Shown: positions 31,852 through 39,771 of the stretch, in pieces
Layout of the letters: every line of letters begins with the position of its first letter
Numbering within the stretch: the first letter of the stretch is position 1
Source: Paucibacter sediminis
GTDB lineage: Bacteria > Pseudomonadota > Gammaproteobacteria > Burkholderiales > Burkholderiaceae_C
Reading direction: 5' to 3'
Assembly: GCF_030254645.1 (NCBI RefSeq)
Contig: NZ_CP116346.1
Coordinates: forward strand, 3,947,001-4,011,000
Length of the DNA: 64,000 nt
Program-made: the position numbers and the translations under genes
Notes under the pieces: generated by a model
Seen by the model: only the letters and a program-made list of their open reading frames with translations
Told to the model about the DNA's origin: nothing
Databases searched by the model: none

Positions 31852-32097
31852 TCAGCGCTCCACCGGATCGCCGGGGGCGCGGCCGCGCACCGCGCGCATG
31901 GCGTCGTCGACCGAGGCGAAGCCATCCAGCTTGAACTTGCCGCGGGCGCGCGAAATGGCGTCGTCGACGTTCTTGCGCAGGATGATGCGGCCGCCGTCGA
32001 GTTCGACCTTGAGCGTCGTGCCCTTGGTCAGGCCCAGGGCGTCACGCACTGCCTTGGGCAGGGTGATCTGGCCGCGTTCGGCGACGGTGGCTTCCAT
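31852..32097 (-). CDS. vapB: AbrB-family antitoxin (VapB-like)
   Basis: The 81-residue product begins with a swapped-hairpin AbrB/MazE DNA-binding domain (ATVAERGQITLPKAVRDALG, then GTTLKVELDGGRIILRK). The C-terminal half (about 45-81) would wrap the PIN toxin. Such antitoxins repress their own promoter, more strongly with toxin bound. The nested inverted repeat directly upstream fits this. GAGGAG is 6 bases before ATG 32097; an upstream GTG at 32103 is in frame but too close to the binding site. Confidence 0.87.
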   Translation of the reverse strand: MEATVAERGQITLPKAVRDALGLTKGTTLKVELDGGRIILRKNVDDAISRARGKFKLDGFASVDDAMRAVRGRAPGDPVER

Positions 32098-32108
32098 GGG
32101 CACTCCTC

Positions 32109-32159
32109 GGTATGTGCGGCGAAGTATGCATTGATTTTACATACTTCTGTGTGCATACC
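32109..32159 (-). promoter_or_regulatory. Autoregulatory operator and promoter of vapBC
   Basis: AAGTATG (32122-32128) and CATACTT (32140-32146) are a perfect inverted repeat with an 11-bp centre. A second pair, GGTATG (32109-32114) and CATACC (32154-32159), shares the same axis. A minus-strand promoter lies within it: TTGGTA (complement of 32156-32161), 16 bp, TAAAAT (complement of 32134-32139). Confidence 0.7.
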
Positions 32160-32186
32160 AAGCCCGAGCGCGCTACTGCGGCAATG

Positions 32187-32213
32187 AAAAAGGGGAGGCC
32201 GGTGGCCTCCCCT
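32187..32213 (-). terminator. Rho-independent terminator of the secreted hypothetical gene
   Basis: A perfect 10-bp stem, AGGGGAGGCC (32191-32200) with GGCCTCCCCT (32204-32213), has a 3-base loop. In minus-strand reading it ends in five T residues. It lies just after the stop at 32233 and insulates vapBC from upstream transcription. Confidence 0.85.
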
Positions 32214-32232
32214 GGTGTGCGGGCGCAGCGCC

Positions 32233-32772
32233 TCAGTTCTTGGGCAGGCTGGTGCCGGGGGTGATGCCGATGCCGCTGTCGGGTGCCACCATGGCCTGGG
32301 CGCTCTGCACCTGCTCGGGGTGCTGGCAGCTGTCGACCATGCGCTGGCCGATCTTGGCATTCATCAACATCGATTTGGCGGGGATCTGCAGCCACACCAC
32401 GCCGGCCTTCTTGTCCTCCAGGCGCACCGCGCCGGTGGTGGTGGGCTCGGGCGTCATGTTGTAGACCAGCTTGCCGAACTGCAGGCGGAAGCGCCCCGGC
32501 TTGTCGGGATGCGGCGTGATCTGCACCTTCTGGTTGAACTCGCACTGGGCGTCGCCGCTGTGCACGCGCGGGCCTACGGCGAGTTGATCGTCGTTCAAGG
32601 GCGTGTTGTCCTCGTCCACGACCGCGGGTGCCGGTGCCTGCGGCTTGACCTTGGCGGCCAGGCGGTTGCGCGGCTTGGGGTTCTCCACGGCGGCCGACCA
32701 GGCGCTGCCGCACAGGGCCAGGCTGGCGAGGGCAAGGAGGAGGGGGCGGAGTTGGCTTGCTGCAGACTTCAT
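32233..32772 (-). CDS. Secreted hypothetical protein
   Basis: The 179-residue product has a clear signal peptide (LLLALASLALCGSAWSA, cut near residue 26) and no recognised domain. The mature part has a Pro/Ala-rich start, a region with a single cysteine (GDAQCEFNQKVQITPHPDKP), and a second cysteine in VDSCQHPEQVQSAQAMV, so one disulfide is possible. It may bind something in the periplasm, but I do not recognise the family. It lies 121 bp downstream of the CitE-like gene on the same strand and has its own terminator. Confidence 0.75.
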   Translation of the reverse strand: MKSAASQLRPLLLALASLALCGSAWSAAVENPKPRNRLAAKVKPQAPAPAVVDEDNTPLNDDQLAVGPRVHSGDAQCEFNQKVQITPHPDKPGRFRLQFGKLVYNMTPEPTTTGAVRLEDKKAGVVWLQIPAKSMLMNAKIGQRMVDSCQHPEQVQSAQAMVAPDSGIGITPGTSLPKN

Positions 32773-32893
32773 ATCACCACGCTTGGAGTTCGATGCGCTG
32801 ATTGTCGCGCTGCAAGACCCGCCGCAGCCTAGCGTTTCCCTGCATTTCTCGCCTCAAGCGTGCGCCATTCGTAAGTGGCGCAGCAAGGCGGTA

Positions 32894-33892
32894 TCAACAA
32901 GTTTCGAAATAGGCGCGACAGACCTCGGCCGGCAGGGCCTGGCCGGTGCGATGGGCGCGCTCCAGCACTTGCCAGAAGTAGCGGTAGCTGGCGCGGTCGT
33001 GCAGGCTGTCGCGATGCTGGATGGGCGCCCAATGCGCCGCCTGCGCGGCGTGGATGATCTCGATGGCCTCGTCGATCTCGGCCACGCTGGGTGCGAAGGC
33101 GTCGATGATGGGCTGGATCTGGCTGGGATGGATGCTCCACATGCGGGTGTAGCCGAACTCGCGCGCCGCGCGCGTAGCGGCGGCCAGGATGGCGCGGGCG
33201 CTCTTGAACTCGGTCACCACGCAGTGCGAGGGCGTCTTGGCGTTGGCATGGGCGGCGGCGGCGATCTCGAGCTTGGCGCGCGCCACCAGCGGGTGGGTGA
33301 ACTGGCCCTCGACGCTCAGGGCGCTGCGCGGGATGGCACCGCGGTGCGCGGAGACGAAGTCCATCAGCCCGAAGGACAGCGATTCGATGCGGGGATGCGC
33401 GGCAATCGCCTGCACATCGCGCAACGCGCCATGGGTTTCGATCAGCACATGCACGGGCAGGGGCTTCTCGACACCGTGGCGCTGCAGGCTGTCATCGATG
33501 AAGGCAATGGCCTTGTGCACATCGGCCAGGCTGCGCGGCTTGGGCAGCATCAGATAGGCCAGACGCTCGCCGGCCAGCGCGAGCAGGCCGTCCACATCGG
33601 CCTCGAAAGCGGGGTGGTCCAGCGGATGCACGCGCGCGCCCACCCGGCCGTGGCGGTTCAGGTTGCTGTTCAGCAGCTCCGATACCAGCAGCACATGCTC
33701 GGCCTCGCCGCCGATGGGGGCGCCGTCCTCGCAATCCAGGGTGATGTCGAACAGCGGCCCCATCTGCGCCTGCAACTCGAGGCTCTTGCGCATGCGCAGC
33801 TCGACACCGCAATAGTGGTCCACCACGGGCAGCAGGGTGGCGGCATCGCCCTCTTCGAACAGGGCCAGTTTGGGATGCAGGGCAGCGGACAT
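32894..33892 (-). CDS. HpcH/HpaI aldolase/citrate lyase (CitE-like) family protein
   Basis: The 332-residue product is of the CitE-like acyl-CoA lyase family. FDITLDCEDGAPIGGEAEH carries the metal/substrate acids and VLIETHGALRDV the conserved glutamate. Family members split or form 3-hydroxyacyl-CoA esters such as malyl-CoA or citramalyl-CoA. It stands alone, without the other citrate lyase subunits, between acnB and mdh. Its place inside a TCA gene block suggests a malyl- or citramalyl-CoA role, but the substrate cannot be fixed. An mdh terminator lies between it and mdh, so it may be read only in part from the mdh promoter. Confidence 0.83.
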   Translation of the reverse strand: MSAALHPKLALFEEGDAATLLPVVDHYCGVELRMRKSLELQAQMGPLFDITLDCEDGAPIGGEAEHVLLVSELLNSNLNRHGRVGARVHPLDHPAFEADVDGLLALAGERLAYLMLPKPRSLADVHKAIAFIDDSLQRHGVEKPLPVHVLIETHGALRDVQAIAAHPRIESLSFGLMDFVSAHRGAIPRSALSVEGQFTHPLVARAKLEIAAAAHANAKTPSHCVVTEFKSARAILAAATRAAREFGYTRMWSIHPSQIQPIIDAFAPSVAEIDEAIEIIHAAQAAHWAPIQHRDSLHDRASYRYFWQVLERAHRTGQALPAEVCRAYFETC

Positions 33893-33908
33893 GGTGCAAG
33901 TCGAAATG

Positions 33909-33937
33909 AAAAAGGGCCGGCGCGATAGCCGACCCTT
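33909..33937 (-). terminator. Terminator after mdh
   Basis: A 10-bp stem with one G-T pair (33912-33921 with 33928-33937, loop GCGATA) ends in a T run in minus-strand reading (A tract 33909-33913). It lies between the mdh stop at 33976 and the CitE-like start at 33892. Confidence 0.8.
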
Positions 33938-33975
33938 GGAGTATCGCGTCAGCCTTGGCTGATCACGTCATGCCA

Positions 33976-34962
33976 TCACAGCAGGTGCTTGACGCCGTTC
34001 TGCTCTTCCAGCAGTTCGTTGAGGGTCTTGTTGATGCATTCTTGCGAGAAGGCGTCGATCTCGATGCCTTCGACGATCTTGTATTCGCCGTTCGCGCAGG
34101 TGACCGGGTAGCCGAACATCACGTCCTTGGGGATGCCGTACTCGCCGCCCGAGGGGATGCCCATCGTGACCCACTTGCCGTTGGTGCCCAGGGCCCAGTC
34201 GCGCATGTGGTCGATGGCGGCGTTGGCGGCCGAGGCGGCCGACGACAGGCCGCGTGCGGCAATGATGGCGGCGCCGCGCTTGCCCACGGTGGGCAGGAAG
34301 GTCTCGCGGTTCCAGGTCTCGTCGTTGATCATGGCCTTGACCGAGGCGCCGCCAATGGTGGCGTTGCGGTAGTCGGCGTACATGGTGGGCGAGTGGTTGC
34401 CCCAGACGGCCAGCTTCTCGATGTCCGCCACGGCCTTGCCGGTCTTGGCAGCGAGTTGCGAGGCGGCGCGGTTGTGGTCCAGGCGCAGCATGGCGGTGAA
34501 GTTCTTGGCCGGCAGGTCCGGGGCCGACTTCATCGCGATATAGGCATTGGTGTTGGCGGGGTTGCCCACCACCAGCACCTTGACGTTGCGCGAGGCCACG
34601 GCGTTCAGGGCCTTGCCCTGGGCGGTGAAGATGGCGCCGTTGATGGCCAGCAGCTCCGAGCGCTCCATGCCGGGGCCGCGCGGGCGCGAGCCCACCAGCA
34701 GGGCGTAGTCGGTGCCCTTGAACGCGGTCATCGGGTCGCTGTGGGCCTCGATGCCGGCCAGCAGCGGGAAGGCGCAGTCTTCGAGTTCCATGATCACGCC
34801 CTTGAGCGCGTTCTGGGCCTTCTCGTCGGGGATCTCCAGCAGCTGCAGGATCACGGGCTGGTCCTTGCCCAGCATTTCGCCGGAGGCGATGCGGAACAGC
34901 AGGGCATAGCCAATCTGGCCGGCGGCGCCAGTGACGGCAACGCGAACGGGAGTCTTGCTCAT
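33976..34962 (-). CDS. mdh: Malate dehydrogenase
   Basis: This TCA enzyme interconverts malate and oxaloacetate with NAD. The 328 residues include the NAD-binding [18 protein letters not shown] near residue 10, substrate arginines in [15 protein letters not shown], and the catalytic histidine in [11 protein letters not shown]. It belongs to the LDH-like MDH group usual in betaproteobacteria. ATG 34962 follows a GGAGA ribosome site; the frame is open further up to 35061 without conserved sequence. It is divergent from the GntR gene, with a shared 257-bp control region. Confidence 0.96.
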   Translation of the reverse strand: MSKTPVRVAVTGAAGQIGYALLFRIASGEMLGKDQPVILQLLEIPDEKAQNALKGVIMELEDCAFPLLAGIEAHSDPMTAFKGTDYALLVGSRPRGPGMERSELLAINGAIFTAQGKALNAVASRNVKVLVVGNPANTNAYIAMKSAPDLPAKNFTAMLRLDHNRAASQLAAKTGKAVADIEKLAVWGNHSPTMYADYRNATIGGASVKAMINDETWNRETFLPTVGKRGAAIIAARGLSSAASAANAAIDHMRDWALGTNGKWVTMGIPSGGEYGIPKDVMFGYPVTCANGEYKIVEGIEIDAFSQECINKTLNELLEEQNGVKHLL

Positions 34963-35147
34963 GGGAAATCTCCGGAAAGGTTGGTGAAGGTGCAGATCAA
35001 AACTGTGGTCTTGCGCAGGGCGTCGCCAAGCCGGCAACGCGCTGCGCCGAAGTGGCGCCAAGTGTAGGCCAGACTCCGGGCATTCCCGAGCTTGACCAAT
35101 TGCCTGGGGTCAATTTGACGGCAGATTATCCGTGCTGCTTTGCACAA

Positions 35148-35190
35148 ATCTGACAGTCATCTGTCTTATAGAAGATAGCAGGCGTCAGAT
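35148..35190. promoter_or_regulatory. Probable GntR operator between mdh and the GntR gene
   Basis: ATCTGAC (35148-35154) and GTCAGAT (35184-35190) form a perfect inverted repeat. At nearly the same centre lies TCTTATAGAAGA (35164-35175), a second short palindrome. The site is 29 bp before the GntR start and 186 bp before mdh, so one regulator could control both directions. Confidence 0.55.
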
Positions 35191-35219
35191 GGTGGACTGG
35201 CCTGCGCGCTTGTGCTGCA

Positions 35220-35984
35220 ATGCCGGCCATGCCTGCGCAGCCCATTCCTCCCGCCATCCCAGAGGCGGGGCCCTCATTCAGCCCGCTCTACCGCCAGATC
35301 AAGGGGCTCATCATTGCCGGCCTGCAGGGCGGCGAATGGAAGGCGGGCGAGAGCATTCCCAGCGAGATCGAGCTGGCGCAGCGCTTTGGCGTCAGCCAGG
35401 GCACGGTGCGTAAGGCTATTGACGAACTTGCCGCCGAGAATCTGCTGGTGCGCCGCCAGGGCAAGGGCACCTTCGTGGCCACCCATGCCGAGCAGCAGCA
35501 GCAATACCGCTTTCTGCGCCTGATGCCCGACGAGGGGCAGGATCCGGGCCTGGGGCGCCAGTTGCTGGACTGCAAGCGTCAGCGCGCGCCGGCCTGGATT
35601 GCCAAGCAATTGCAGATGCGGGCCGGCGACGCGATGGTGGAGGTGCGCCGCCTGCTGCACAGCGCCGGGCGGCCGGTGGTGCTGGACGATATCTGGTTGC
35701 CGGGGAACTTGTTCAAGGGGCTCACCACCGAGCGCCTGAGCCAGCACCGCGGCCCGTTCTATGGCTTGTTCGAGACCGAGTTTGGTGTGCACATGATTCG
35801 CGCGCAGGAAAAGATCAGGGCGGTGGCGGCTGACGCCGAGACTGCTGCGCTCTTGCAGGTGGCCGAAGGCACGCCGCTGCTGAGCGTGGAGCGCCTGTCC
35901 TTCACCTACGGCGACAAACCGGTGGAGTTGCGGCGCGGCCTATACAACACTTCTACGCATTTCTACCGCAATGATTTGAATTGA
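35220..35984 (+). CDS. GntR/HutC-family regulator next to sdh
   Basis: The 254-residue product has a GntR winged helix (about 25-90: IPSEIELAQRFGVSQGTVRK, AIDELAAENLLVRRQGKGTF) and a UTRA ligand-binding domain (about 105-250: MRAGDAMVEVRRLLHSAGRP to VELRRGLYNTSTHFYRN). It lies 102 bp before sdhC and divergent from mdh. This position suggests control of TCA genes by a metabolite (inference). ATG 35220 was taken; an ATG at 35229 is also in frame and neither has a strong ribosome site. Confidence 0.87.
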   Translation: MPAMPAQPIPPAIPEAGPSFSPLYRQIKGLIIAGLQGGEWKAGESIPSEIELAQRFGVSQGTVRKAIDELAAENLLVRRQGKGTFVATHAEQQQQYRFLRLMPDEGQDPGLGRQLLDCKRQRAPAWIAKQLQMRAGDAMVEVRRLLHSAGRPVVLDDIWLPGNLFKGLTTERLSQHRGPFYGLFETEFGVHMIRAQEKIRAVAADAETAALLQVAEGTPLLSVERLSFTYGDKPVELRRGLYNTSTHFYRNDLN

Positions 35985-36004
35985 TCGAGAGTCGTTGTTT
36001 GGTT

Positions 36005-36040
36005 CGCAACACGCCCCGCACAAGCTTTGGATGTGTTGCG
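36005..36040. promoter_or_regulatory. Inverted repeat upstream of sdhC
   Basis: CGCAACAC (36005-36012) and GTGTTGCG (36033-36040) are a perfect 8-bp inverted repeat with a 20-bp centre. A possible -10 box TAAAAT (36047-36052) follows. It could be a regulator site for the sdh promoter or a weak hairpin after the GntR gene; there is no T tract. Confidence 0.45.
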
Positions 36041-36086
36041 TTGCAATAAAATCTTTGGGTTTCACGTTGATTACAAAAGGTCGGGT

Positions 36087-36530
36087 ATGACGGACACCAC
36101 CAACAGCACGGCCGGCAAAAGACCGGTCTACCGCAACATCAACATCTTCACGGATGTGCGCACCTACCGCCTGCCGGTGGCGGGCTTCGTGTCCATCCTG
36201 CACCGCGTCAGCGGCCTGCTGATGTTCCTGTTGCTGCCCTTCGTGATCTGGATGTTCGACAACAGTCTGACGTCTGAAATCTCCTACGGCGCCTTCACCA
36301 ATGCCTTCGTGGCCGGCATCGGCTTCGTGCCCGCCTGGTTCGTGAAGCTGGCGACGCTGGGCCTGATCTGGGGCTATCTGCACCACTTCATCGCCGGCCT
36401 GCGCCATCTGTGGATGGATGCCACCCATAGCGTCAGCAAGGAATTCGGCAAGTCCAGCGCGGTGTTCACGCTCGTCGTGAGCCTGGCGCTGACGGCGCTG
36501 CTGGGTGCCAAGCTGTTCGGTCTGTACTGA
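36087..36530 (+). CDS. sdhC: Succinate dehydrogenase cytochrome b556 subunit
   Basis: The 147-residue membrane anchor of complex II has three transmembrane helices. ILHRVSGLLMFLLLPFVIW contains the quinone-site serine/arginine region and the heme histidine lies in HHFIAGLRHLWMDATH. With SdhD it binds heme b and ubiquinone in the inner membrane. ATG 36087 is preceded by AAAAGG; it opens the sdhCDAB-sdhE-gltA run. Confidence 0.93.
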   Translation: MTDTTNSTAGKRPVYRNINIFTDVRTYRLPVAGFVSILHRVSGLLMFLLLPFVIWMFDNSLTSEISYGAFTNAFVAGIGFVPAWFVKLATLGLIWGYLHHFIAGLRHLWMDATHSVSKEFGKSSAVFTLVVSLALTALLGAKLFGLY

Positions 36531-36570
36531 GCGGCCCGTACCGATCTCTAGCCTAGAGGCAACAACAACC

Positions 36571-36930
36571 ATGAGTACTTTTGGATCCAAGCGCATCGTC
36601 GTGGGTGCGCATTACGGCTTGCGTGACTGGATGGCGCAGCGCGCCACCGCGCTCTTGATGGCGCTGTTCACCGTCGTGCTGCTGGCACAGCTGCTGATGC
36701 CCGGCGAGCTCGGCTACGACCGCTGGGCCGGCATCTTCTCGCAGCAGTGGATGAAGGTCGTGACCTTCGCCCTCATCATCTCGCTGGCCTACCACGCCTG
36801 GGTGGGCATGCGCGACATCTGGATGGACTATGTGCAGCCAGTGGGCATTCGCCTGGCCCTGCACCTCTTCACCCTGGTTTGGCTCGTGGCTTGCGCCGGT
36901 TGGGCGGTCCAAGTGCTTTGGAGACTTTGA
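36571..36930 (+). CDS. sdhD: Succinate dehydrogenase hydrophobic anchor subunit
   Basis: The 119-residue product has three hydrophobic helices. The heme ligand histidine lies in LAYHAWVGMRDIWMDYV near residue 75 and the N-terminal region has YGLRDWMAQRATALLMAL. It starts 40 bp after sdhC and ends 2 bp before sdhA. Confidence 0.92.
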   Translation: MSTFGSKRIVVGAHYGLRDWMAQRATALLMALFTVVLLAQLLMPGELGYDRWAGIFSQQWMKVVTFALIISLAYHAWVGMRDIWMDYVQPVGIRLALHLFTLVWLVACAGWAVQVLWRL

Positions 36931-36932
36931 AA

Positions 36933-38708
36933 ATGCAAATTGGAACGACGCTCGCAAAGCGCAAATTCGATGTGGTGATCGTCGGCGCCGGTGGCTCCGG
37001 CATGCGCGCATCGCTGCAACTCTCGCTGGCCGGCCTGAACGTGGCCGTGCTGTCCAAGGTGTTCCCGACGCGCTCGCACACGGTGGCGGCGCAGGGCGGC
37101 ATCGGTGCCTCCCTGGGCAATATGTCCGAGGACAACTGGCACTATCACTTCTTCGACACCATCAAGGGTTCGGACTACCTGGGCGACCAGGATGCGATCG
37201 AATTCATGTGCCGCGAGGCGCCCAAGGTCGTGTACGAGCTTGAGCATTTCGGCATGCCCTTCGACCGCAATCCGGATGGCACCATCTACCAGCGCCCCTT
37301 TGGCGGCCACACCGCCAACTACGGTGAAAAGCCGGTGCAGCGCGCCTGCGCCGCGGCCGACCGTACCGGCCACGCGCTGTTGCACACCCTGTACCAGCAG
37401 AACGTCAAGGCCAAGACCCAGTTCTTCGTCGAATGGATGGCGCTGGACCTGATCCGCGACGCCGAGGGCGATGTGGTGGGCGTGACTGCGCTGGAAATGG
37501 AAACCGGCGAGATCCACATCCTCGAAGCCAAGACCGTGCTGATGGCCACCGGCGGGGCAGGGCGCATCTACGCCGCCTCCACCAATGCCTTCATCAACAC
37601 CGGTGACGGCCTGGGCATGGCCGCCCGCTCCGGCATCCCGCTGGAAGACATGGAGTTCTGGCAGTTCCACCCCACCGGCGTGGCCGGCGCGGGCGTGCTG
37701 CTGACCGAAGGCTGCCGCGGCGAGGGCGCGATCCTGCGCAACAGCAATGGCGAGCGCTTCATGGAGCGCTATGCGCCGACGCTGAAGGACCTGGCACCGC
37801 GTGACTTCGTGTCGCGCTCGATGGACCAGGAAATCAAGGAAGGTCGCGGCTGCGGTCCCAACAAGGACTATGTGCTGCTGGACATGACCCACCTGGGCGC
37901 CGAGACCATCATGAAGCGCCTGCCCTCGGTGTTCGAGATCGGCCACAACTTCGCCAACGTCGACATCACCAAGGAGCCGATTCCCGTGGTGCCGACCATC
38001 CACTACCAGATGGGTGGCATTCCGACGAATGTGCATGGCCAGGTGGTGATCCCCAAGAATGGCAAGGTCAACGACATCGTCAACGGCCTCTACGCCGTGG
38101 GTGAGTGCTCCTGCGTGAGCGTGCACGGCGCCAACCGCCTGGGCACCAACTCGCTGCTGGACCTGGTGGTGTTCGGCCGCGCGGCCGGCAACCACATCGT
38201 CGACTTCGCGCTCAAGAACAAGAACCACAAGCCCCTGCCCAAGGACGCGGCGGACCTGACCCTGGCACGCCTGGCGCGCCTGGAGTCGGCCACCAACGGC
38301 GAATACGCGCAGGACGTGGCCAACGACATTCGCTCGACGATGCAAAAGCACGCCGGCGTGTTCCGCACCCAGGCGGTGATGAACGAGGGCGTGAGCAAGA
38401 TCCTGGAAGTGGCCGAGCGCGTCAAGAGCATCGGCCTGAAGGACAAGAGCAAGGTGTTCAACACCGCGCGCGTCGAGGCCCTGGAGGTCGACAACCTGAT
38501 CGAGGCCGCCAAGGCCACCATGATCTCGGCGGCCGCCCGCCCGGAAAGCCGTGGCGCGCATGCGCACAACGACTTCCCTAACCGCGACGACGCCAACTGG
38601 ATGAAGCACACGCTGTGGTACTCCGAAGGCAACCGCCTCGACTACAAGCCCGTGAACCTGCAACCGCTGACGGTGGAATCGGTGCCGCCCAAGGTCCGCA
38701 CCTTCTAA
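36933..38708 (+). CDS. sdhA: Succinate dehydrogenase flavoprotein subunit
   Basis: The 591-residue catalytic subunit oxidises succinate to fumarate. The FAD-binding start is FDVVIVGAGGSGMRASLQL; FAD attaches covalently through the histidine in TRSHTVAAQGGIGASLGN. Substrate residues lie in FWQFHPTGVAGAGVLLTEG and GRGCGPNKDYVLLDMTHLG. ATG 36933 follows the sdhD stop; the frame runs open upstream through sdhD without meaning. Confidence 0.97.
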   Translation: MQIGTTLAKRKFDVVIVGAGGSGMRASLQLSLAGLNVAVLSKVFPTRSHTVAAQGGIGASLGNMSEDNWHYHFFDTIKGSDYLGDQDAIEFMCREAPKVVYELEHFGMPFDRNPDGTIYQRPFGGHTANYGEKPVQRACAAADRTGHALLHTLYQQNVKAKTQFFVEWMALDLIRDAEGDVVGVTALEMETGEIHILEAKTVLMATGGAGRIYAASTNAFINTGDGLGMAARSGIPLEDMEFWQFHPTGVAGAGVLLTEGCRGEGAILRNSNGERFMERYAPTLKDLAPRDFVSRSMDQEIKEGRGCGPNKDYVLLDMTHLGAETIMKRLPSVFEIGHNFANVDITKEPIPVVPTIHYQMGGIPTNVHGQVVIPKNGKVNDIVNGLYAVGECSCVSVHGANRLGTNSLLDLVVFGRAAGNHIVDFALKNKNHKPLPKDAADLTLARLARLESATNGEYAQDVANDIRSTMQKHAGVFRTQAVMNEGVSKILEVAERVKSIGLKDKSKVFNTARVEALEVDNLIEAAKATMISAAARPESRGAHAHNDFPNRDDANWMKHTLWYSEGNRLDYKPVNLQPLTVESVPPKVRTF

Positions 38709-38720
38709 AGGATTAGAGCC

Positions 38721-39422
38721 ATGAAACGCACCTTCCAGATCTACCGCTACGACCCGGACAAGGACGCCAAACCCTATATGCAGACCATCGAGATCGAGCT
38801 CGATGGCCATGAGCGCATGCTGCTGGACGCCCTCATCAAGCTGAAGGCCGTGGACCCCACGCTGTCCTTCCGCCGCTCCTGCCGCGAAGGCGTGTGCGGC
38901 TCGGACGCGATGAACATCAACGGCAAGAACGGTCTGGCCTGCCTGACCAATATGCTGTCGCTGCCGGCCACGATCGTGCTGAAGCCGCTGCCGGGCCTGC
39001 CGGTTGTGCGCGACCTGATCGTCGACATGACGCAGTTCTTCAAGCAGTACAACTCGATCAAGCCCTATCTGGTGAATGACAACATTCCGCCGGAGAAGGA
39101 GCGTCTGCAGTCGCCGGTGGAGCGAGAAGAGCTCGACGGCCTGTACGAGTGCATCCTGTGTGCCAGCTGCTCGACGAGCTGCCCCAGCTTCTGGTGGAAC
39201 CCCGACAAGTTCGTGGGCCCGGCCGGTCTGCTGCAGGCCTACCGCTTCATCGCCGACAGCCGCGACGAAGCCACCGCCGAGCGCCTGGACAACCTGGAAG
39301 ATCCGTACCGCCTGTTCCGCTGCCACACCATCATGAACTGCGTGGACGTCTGCCCCAAGGGGCTGAACCCCACCAAGGCGATTGGCAAGATCAAGGAACT
39401 GATGGTGCGTCGCGCGGTCTGA
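38721..39422 (+). CDS. sdhB: Succinate dehydrogenase iron-sulfur subunit
   Basis: The 233-residue product passes electrons from FAD to quinone. The 2Fe-2S cysteines lie in [20 protein letters not shown] and GLACL; the 4Fe-4S and 3Fe-4S clusters use [12 protein letters not shown] and [15 protein letters not shown]. It lies 12 bp after sdhA. Confidence 0.97.
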   Translation: MKRTFQIYRYDPDKDAKPYMQTIEIELDGHERMLLDALIKLKAVDPTLSFRRSCREGVCGSDAMNINGKNGLACLTNMLSLPATIVLKPLPGLPVVRDLIVDMTQFFKQYNSIKPYLVNDNIPPEKERLQSPVEREELDGLYECILCASCSTSCPSFWWNPDKFVGPAGLLQAYRFIADSRDEATAERLDNLEDPYRLFRCHTIMNCVDVCPKGLNPTKAIGKIKELMVRRAV

Positions 39423-39444
39423 GCGCGAACATTGTCTGCACAGC

Positions 39445-39735
39445 ATGAGTACCGGCATCGAAGCCCCGATGGAAGCCCTCATCGACGAGAGAGCTCTCTC
39501 CAAACTTAAGTGGCGCTGCCGCCGCGGTTTGCTTGAGAATGACCTTTTCATCGAGCGCTTCTTTGTGCGCCACGAGGCCACGCTCACCGAGTCTCAGGCC
39601 CTGGGCCTGACGCTTCTGATGGACCTGGCCGACAACGACCTGATGGACCTGTTCCTGGCCCGCAAGGAGCCCGAGGGCGAACTGGATCGCCCCGAGGTGC
39701 GGGCCGTGCTCAAGCTGCTGCGTGTTCCCAAGTAG
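39445..39735 (+). CDS. sdhE: FAD assembly factor SdhE
   Basis: The 96-residue product helps attach FAD to SdhA. The family signature RGLLENDLF lies near residue 28 (SKLKWRCRRGLLENDLFIER), followed by the compact helical bundle ending in LFLARKEPEGELDRPEVR. It sits 22 bp after sdhB and 36 bp before gltA, as in many betaproteobacteria. Confidence 0.93.
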   Translation: MSTGIEAPMEALIDERALSKLKWRCRRGLLENDLFIERFFVRHEATLTESQALGLTLLMDLADNDLMDLFLARKEPEGELDRPEVRAVLKLLRVPK

Positions 39736-39771
39736 TGAATTCTTTCGAAAAGCTGTCACAAGGAAAGACTT

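Noticed and set aside
36828-39587. A 919-codon open frame antisense to sdhD-sdhA-sdhB
   Set aside because: It crosses three well-supported genes and has only biased composition.
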